Of a DNA stretch of 64,000 bases, positions 59,595 to 64,000 are shown piece by piece. The stretch lies in NCBI GenBank assembly GCA_017416685.1, contig JAFQBN010000003.1:1-64000 (forward strand), in the 5' to 3' direction. Both the position numbers and the translations under genes were made by a program. Numbering within the stretch: the stretch's first letter is position 1; the number at the start of each line of letters is the position of its first letter. The notes beneath the pieces are model-generated. The model did not search any database and was not told where the DNA came from. It was given only the letters and a program-made list of their open reading frames with translations. The stretch is from Oscillospiraceae bacterium (GTDB lineage: Bacteria > Bacillota > Clostridia > Oscillospirales > Oscillospiraceae).

Positions 59595-61715
59595 TCAGTG
59601 GACGCTGTCCTTGTAGTCGGCAGGGGTCATCTGATAGTACTTCTTGAAGTTGCGGTAGAAGGTGCTGATGGCGGGATACCCGCACTGCTCGGCCACCTGG
59701 TTGATGGGGGTGTCTGCCTGCTGCAGCAGACGGGCAGCCTCCTGCATGCGGCACCGGAGCAGGAAGTTGCTGAAATTCATGCCGGTGGAGGACTGAATGG
59801 CGTTGTGGGTATATCGCTCCGACACGCCGAACTGCTGAGACAGGGAGAACAGGCACAACGTCGGGTCGGAGAAGTTCTGACGGATGTAGTCCACCATGTC
59901 TTCGCACAGCTGCTGCTTGTCCGACAGCTGCAGAGCGGATTTCTGGCGGAACAGATCGTTGACGAGGTCCTTCAGCCGCTGCAGGTTGGCGGCGGGAGTG
60001 CCGGTGGGGAGATAGGTACAGTTTTCCCGCTCCGGGAATTTCATGTTGCCGGACACTGCGGCGTCCCGCAGAAGGAACAGAATGCTGTAAAACAGCTCTT
60101 CCGGGTGGGGGTCGGGACTGGTGCAGGCCTGATCCAGCAGGGCCAGCAGCTCGTGCTGATTCCAGGTGGACAGGGCCTGCTGGAACCGCTTGAGGTCGAA
60201 GGCGGTGCCGGAAGAGGACAGGTTGGCACCCACAGTCTCCTCGGAAAAGCGGATGATGGGTCGGCGGCTGTCTGCGCTGATGCAGAACTGGGCTTGGCGG
60301 ATGGCGTTGGGCAACTCGCTCAAACCCACGAAAGGCGCGCTGACACCGCAGAAGAAGCGGGGCAGAGAACCGTCAATGCTCAGGTCGGTCAGCGCGGTCT
60401 GGAGCAGGTCAAGGTCCGCCGGCTCGGCAGGGAGGAGGACCAGAACTTCCTGCAGACTGATATATTCACACAAAAACTGTTCCGGCAGCGTGTCGCGCAG
60501 CAGGTTGAACATGGATTCACTGTGGTGAAGGCTGCTGTCGCTGCTGCGGTCGCGGATGATGGCGGCGCACTGAGGCTGCTGGAACTGGGGGAAAGCTGCG
60601 GACAGGGACTGGTACTCATCCTGACGGATGGGCTGACCGGAAAAGGAGCGCACCAGCAGGCTGGAAGTGAGCATGCCGTGCAGGGCGGCTGTCCGCTGCT
60701 GGGTGGTGCGGAGAAAACTGTCAATGGTGGCCAGCTCGTTTTCGGGGGCCGGGGCGTTTTCGTCCATGGCGTGGGCCTCGATCAGGCGGCGGAAGGGACG
60801 CACGCTGATATGGGAAAAGGCAAAGCACATGGCAATGCCGAGGATCATACAAAGAAGAAAAACCAGCAGCGGGATGGTGCGCGCGCTCTGGGTCGTCTGC
60901 AGGAAGAAAGCGCGGGGAATGCCGATCACCGCATCGCAGGACAGACTTGGGATGGCACAGGTCAGGCGGATAAAACCGTCCTCGGAGGCCTGACCGTGGG
61001 AGAACAGGACCGTTCCGTTGGAGCGGACCAGCTGCAGATAGGTATCCGCGGGCAGGGAGCTGAGCTGGAAGTGTTCGCTGACGGCGCTGTCGGAATAAAG
61101 GAACCCGTAGGTATCGGTACCGTAGGTGGAGGAGGACAGCAGGGTCAGGTAGGGGGCGGGGGCGGCGCCGGCGACGGACACGTTCTGGGCCGGCAGCAGA
61201 GACAGGCTGTTGTGGCCGCGGGGCTGCTCCAGGGCGGCACGCAGGGCTGCTCCGCCGTCCTCATATACCAGATAGGAAGAAAAACAATCTTCGCCCGTGG
61301 TGTAAATACTGCTGCGGGTCAGGCAGGCCTGAGACCGCCCAAACAGCAAAAAACACTCTGCGGGCAGGTCCAGCATGGTGCACTGTATGGTGAAGGACTC
61401 GCGAAGGGCGAGCAGAGAGGGGATGAGTTGGTTTTCCAGAGGATGGTCGGCGGAGGTGATGGTCGAGTATTCGTTGCTGTTTTCCAACGCCGAGGGGAGC
61501 GTGTGTGACAGGAACAGTGCGCGGGAGAAGGATTGGCAATTCTGGTTAAAGCTTTCCTGCGCCTGGGTCAGGTAGGAGTCCTGCAGCGATTGCGTGAACA
61601 ATCGGGTGGAGACGGAAAAAGCGGTCAGGAACAGGACCATCACGGCACTGAGCAAAATAAAATATCGCCAAAACAGGGAAAGCCGTGCCGCAAAGCGGTC
61701 AAATATCCGACGCAT
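59595..61715 (-). CDS. Membrane-bound AraC-family regulator (sugar ABC transporter sensor)
   Basis: A 706-residue regulator. The N-terminal membrane helix is at about 15-37 (LSLFWRYFILLSAVMVLFLT), an extracytoplasmic sensor domain (about 40-265) follows, and a second helix is at about 268-290 (IPLLVFLLCMILGIAMCFAF). A HAMP-like and GAF-like cytosolic region leads to a C-terminal AraC domain with DPTLCLFSLSQQFGVSERY and PINQVAEQCGYPAISTFYRN. This YesN-like one-protein signal transducer is normally next to LplB/LplC/solute-binding protein operons, which is what the divergent genes are. AAAGGGAG precedes the chosen ATG; an upstream TTG is unlikely. Confidence 0.9.
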   Translation of the reverse strand: MRRIFDRFAARLSLFWRYFILLSAVMVLFLTAFSVSTRLFTQSLQDSYLTQAQESFNQNCQSFSRALFLSHTLPSALENSNEYSTITSADHPLENQLIPSLLALRESFTIQCTMLDLPAECFLLFGRSQACLTRSSIYTTGEDCFSSYLVYEDGGAALRAALEQPRGHNSLSLLPAQNVSVAGAAPAPYLTLLSSSTYGTDTYGFLYSDSAVSEHFQLSSLPADTYLQLVRSNGTVLFSHGQASEDGFIRLTCAIPSLSCDAVIGIPRAFFLQTTQSARTIPLLVFLLCMILGIAMCFAFSHISVRPFRRLIEAHAMDENAPAPENELATIDSFLRTTQQRTAALHGMLTSSLLVRSFSGQPIRQDEYQSLSAAFPQFQQPQCAAIIRDRSSDSSLHHSESMFNLLRDTLPEQFLCEYISLQEVLVLLPAEPADLDLLQTALTDLSIDGSLPRFFCGVSAPFVGLSELPNAIRQAQFCISADSRRPIIRFSEETVGANLSSSGTAFDLKRFQQALSTWNQHELLALLDQACTSPDPHPEELFYSILFLLRDAAVSGNMKFPERENCTYLPTGTPAANLQRLKDLVNDLFRQKSALQLSDKQQLCEDMVDYIRQNFSDPTLCLFSLSQQFGVSERYTHNAIQSSTGMNFSNFLLRCRMQEAARLLQQADTPINQVAEQCGYPAISTFYRNFKKYYQMTPADYKDSVH

Positions 61716-62197
61716 TTTTTCACTCCCTTTCAAATCGACCTATATTATAAAGCATAAAAGCGAAAATGACCATAGTAAAATAAAAAATAGATGAGAAGAA
61801 AAAACGGCGGGAAAGGGAATGGGCGAAAGCTGCGCGAAAAATGAGAAAAGAGACTGTGGTTTTTCGTCGGAATGACGAAAATGAGAAAGTTGACAAAATG
61901 ACCAACGGCAAAACCGTTGGGAATAGAGAAGTTTGCGAGAAATCGTGCGAAGAAAAGTGAGAAGATTGTGCGTTTTGACAGAGGTCTGGTTGGGGAGACA
62001 AAAATGTAAATAAAAGGAAGTAACGGAAAAAACAAGGAGACGGAAGAGGGAAATTTGGGTGGACGTGCGGAAAATGAGAAAAAGGGGAGGGGATTGGATA
62101 TTGCGAAAGAAAGGGGGAGGAATTAAAATATACACTGGACATACCCCCTGGACGAGGGGTGTTATTGTTACTTTTGCCGATAAGTCGGAAAATATGT
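61716..62197. other. Purine-rich intergenic region with short hairpins, no gene seen
   Basis: About 480 bases between the divergent sensor and permease genes with a strong strand bias: A and G on +, T and C on -. AATGAGAAA-type words recur (near 61840, 61880 and 62073). Two perfect hairpins are visible: TTTTCGTC/GACGAAAA (61861-61881) and CCAACGG/CCGTTGG (about 61901-61919). Reading frames on the minus strand are compositional artefacts (Ser/Phe/Leu runs) without ribosome sites. The region probably carries control elements of the two divergent operons. Confidence 0.5.
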
Positions 62198-62228
62198 ACT
62201 TGCCCAAACGGACAAGTTCATATATAAT
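62198..62228 (+). promoter_or_regulatory. Promoter of the sugar permease operon with an operator-like repeat
   Basis: TTGCCC (62200-62205) and TATAAT (62223-62228) with a 17-base spacer. ACTTGCCC and GGACAAGT (62198-62217) form an inverted repeat with one mismatch over the -35 region, a likely binding site of the AraC sensor. The leader of about 180 bases before the permease gene is GC-rich and could fold, but I recognise no riboswitch. Confidence 0.65.
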
Positions 62229-62417
62229 GTAATGTAACGATAGCAGCCGCCCTCCTGTCGGCGGTATCCTCCCTGCCTGTCAAGGCAGACACATCGTCTG
62301 TAAAGGTCGGCGCGAAGCGTTTCGGCCGTACCTTCTGATGGTGTCGCCGGACAGATCTCATCCCACCGGCGAGGCCGAGAACGTGGACCCTCCACAACCA
62401 AGAAAGGAAGTTAGCGC

Positions 62418-63383
62418 ATGAACATTACCGCCCAGAAAGAACTGGCCGCGCAGACCCCGCTTCGCAAGCAGGGCTTCTGGCTCCGCGTCCAAAAGAACTG
62501 GCAGTTGCATCTGCTGATGGCCCTGCCTGTTCTGTACCTGATCGTCTTCTACTATGCACCCATGTACGGTCTGCAGATCGCCTTTAAGGATTTCCGCACC
62601 CGTGCCGGTATCTGGGGCAGTGAGTGGGTCGGCTTCAAGCATTTTATCGACTTCTTCAACGCCTACAACTTCTGGGAGCTGATCAAGAACACCCTGGTGC
62701 TCTCTCTGTACACCATCGCCGCCAGCTTCCCCATCCCCATCGTGCTGGCCCTGATGCTGCACGTCAGTGAGCGCAAGGTCCTGAAGAAGCTGACTCAGAA
62801 CGTGTCCTACATGCCCCACTTTATCTCCGTTGTCGTTCTGGTCGGTATTGTTAACCAGATCCTCAGCCCCATCGGTGTGGCCACCACGCTGTACAACTTC
62901 TTTGGTGGAGTGGGTACCGCTCCCGATATCCGAGGCAGCGCCGCCGCTTTCCGCCACCTGTATGTGTGGTCCGGCGTGTGGCAGCAGATGGGCTGGAGCA
63001 CCATCATCTACGTGGCTGCACTGTCCGGCGTGTCCCATGAGCTGCATGAGGCTGCCGAGCTGGACGGCGCCAGCCGCTGGAAGCGCGTGCTGAATGTGGA
63101 TCTGCCCGCCATCCTGCCCACCATCTGCATCATGCTGATTCTGCGATTCGGTTCCACCATGAGCGTTGGCTTTGAGAAGGTGTACCTGATGCAGAACGAC
63201 CTGAACCTGTCCACTTCCGAGGTCATTTCTACTTACGTTTACAAGGTTGGCTTTACCAAGGCCAATCAGCAGTCTTACGGTACCGCCATTGACCTGTTCA
63301 ACGCCGTGATCAACACCATCATGCTGGTCAGCGTGAACGCCATCACCAGCAAGCTGACCAACGGCGAGCAGGGTCTGTTCTGA
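62418..63383 (+). CDS. Sugar ABC transporter permease (LplB/YtcP-like)
   Basis: A 321-residue permease with six membrane helices. It starts with a cytoplasmic stretch, then LLMALPVLYLIVFYYAPMYG and QIAFKDFRTRAGIWGSEWVG, typical of the LplB branch. The EAA loop is ELHEAAELDGASRWKRVLNV. It would import an oligosaccharide delivered by a solute-binding protein; that gene and the ATPase are not in the window. AAGAAAGGAAG precedes the ATG. The second permease starts 20 bases after its stop. Confidence 0.92.
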   Translation: MNITAQKELAAQTPLRKQGFWLRVQKNWQLHLLMALPVLYLIVFYYAPMYGLQIAFKDFRTRAGIWGSEWVGFKHFIDFFNAYNFWELIKNTLVLSLYTIAASFPIPIVLALMLHVSERKVLKKLTQNVSYMPHFISVVVLVGIVNQILSPIGVATTLYNFFGGVGTAPDIRGSAAAFRHLYVWSGVWQQMGWSTIIYVAALSGVSHELHEAAELDGASRWKRVLNVDLPAILPTICIMLILRFGSTMSVGFEKVYLMQNDLNLSTSEVISTYVYKVGFTKANQQSYGTAIDLFNAVINTIMLVSVNAITSKLTNGEQGLF

Positions 63384-63403
63384 GAAAGTGAGGTTTGAAA
63401 ATA

Positions 63404-64000
63404 ATGGCTAAAACAAACGACATTAAGATCAAGCGTCACCACACTTGGGACGACAAGATTCTGTACTGGTCTACCGACATTGTTCTGGTGGTGCTGCTGC
63501 TGATCGTTGCTTACCCCATCATTTACGTTCTGTCCAACTCCTTCTCCTCCGGTATCGCCGTTTCCAGCGGCCGCGTGCTGCTGTGGCCCGTGGAGCCGTC
63601 CCTGAAAGGTTATGAGGTCATCTTCGCCTACAAGAGTGTGTGGGTCGGCTTTGCCAATAGTATCTTCTATACTGTGTGCGGTACTACCATCAACATGGTC
63701 CTGTCCGTGCTGGCGGCGTACCCCCTGTCCCGCCACAATTATCAGGGCCGCGGCGTGGTCACCGTCATGTTTACCATGACCATGATCTTCTCCGCCGGTA
63801 TGATCCCCACCTACCTGCTGATGAGCAAGCTGCACCTGACCAACAGCCGTTTGGGCATCCTGCTGTCCGGTGCTATCAGCGCGTACAACATGATCATCAT
63901 CCGCACCTACTTCAAGAGCAGCATCCCCGGCGAGCTGATCGAGGCCGCCCGTATCGACGGCTGCTCCGAGCTGCGCACCCTGTTCAGCGTGGTGCTGCCC
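63404..64000 (+). CDS. Sugar ABC transporter permease (LplC/YtcO-like), incomplete at the window edge
   Basis: The first 199 codons of a second permease are visible, beginning MAKTNDIKIKRHHTWDDKIL. Membrane helices include LVVLLLIVAYPIIYVLSNSF. The MTMIFSAGMIPTYLLMSKLH segment is the hallmark of the LplC/CUT1 branch. The EAA loop (ELIEAARIDGCSELRTLFSV) is reached just before the end of the window. GTGAGG is upstream of the ATG. It pairs with the preceding permease to form the transport channel. Confidence 0.9.
   Translation, partial: MAKTNDIKIKRHHTWDDKILYWSTDIVLVVLLLIVAYPIIYVLSNSFSSGIAVSSGRVLLWPVEPSLKGYEVIFAYKSVWVGFANSIFYTVCGTTINMVLSVLAAYPLSRHNYQGRGVVTVMFTMTMIFSAGMIPTYLLMSKLHLTNSRLGILLSGAISAYNMIIIRTYFKSSIPGELIEAARIDGCSELRTLFSVVLP

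Overview
The window looks like a chromosomal segment of a gut-type Clostridia bacterium, most likely Oscillospiraceae-like. The signs are AGGAGG ribosome sites, sigma-A promoters with 17-base spacers, YesL/LplB-type sugar uptake genes, FGGY kinases and GH2 enzymes, and GC-rich codon use in the backbone. The genus cannot be fixed from the sequence alone.

Layout. 1-6400: a divergent sugar catabolic cluster. A SIS isomerase, an FGGY kinase and a GH123/DUF4091-like protein run leftward; a TIM-barrel isomerase, YjbQ, lipoate ligase and a NagB-like protein run rightward. 6500-8640: a MATE exporter and DUF554. 8700-20200: a surface polysaccharide or teichoic-type polymer locus in two convergent blocks: Wzy-like ligase, initiating sugar-phosphate transferase and GT4 on +; Wzt/Wzm ABC exporter, a GT2-TagF fusion and two more glycosyltransferases on -. 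20200-25100: a LysR regulator divergent from a CoA-transferase/MaoC/thiolase/FabG operon. 51700-64000: an AraC regulator with a GH2 beta-galactosidase, then a leftward operon (membrane AraC sensor, YesL, YhcH, Gfo/Idh/MocA, two SDRs) divergent from LplB/LplC-type sugar permeases.

Between 25,380 and 51,122 lies a 25.7-kb integrated element that splits a PdaB-like polysaccharide deacetylase. The two gene halves share only the trinucleotide TCC (GGA on the coding strand). Joining them there gives exactly 257 codons with a normal deacetylase sequence, so both ends of the element are defined to within 3 bases. Its recombination and transfer genes are a large serine recombinase, a small resolvase, a minimal relaxase with an oriT-like site, and an excisionase-like HTH protein. 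It also has XRE regulators, a split D5-like primase pair and several tiny genes. No phage structural genes are visible.

The main cargo is one operon at 34.5-44.6 kb: a ribbon-helix-helix protein with a palindrome inside its own promoter; two large paralogous proteins (zinc ribbon, TIR with the catalytic Glu, coiled coil, one membrane helix, seven-repeat RCC1-like propeller); an SPFH/zinc-ribbon scaffold; a third seven-repeat RCC1 protein; and a four-helix membrane protein. I regard this as the best candidate for an undescribed sensing or immunity system. Further right in the element are an amidoligase (interrupted by one in-frame TAG) with a class II glutamine amidotransferase and DUF3846, and an uncharacterised 319-residue protein behind a highly structured leader. 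The element could be a mobilizable defence-carrying island. It could also be an intervening sequence that is excised precisely to restore the deacetylase gene.
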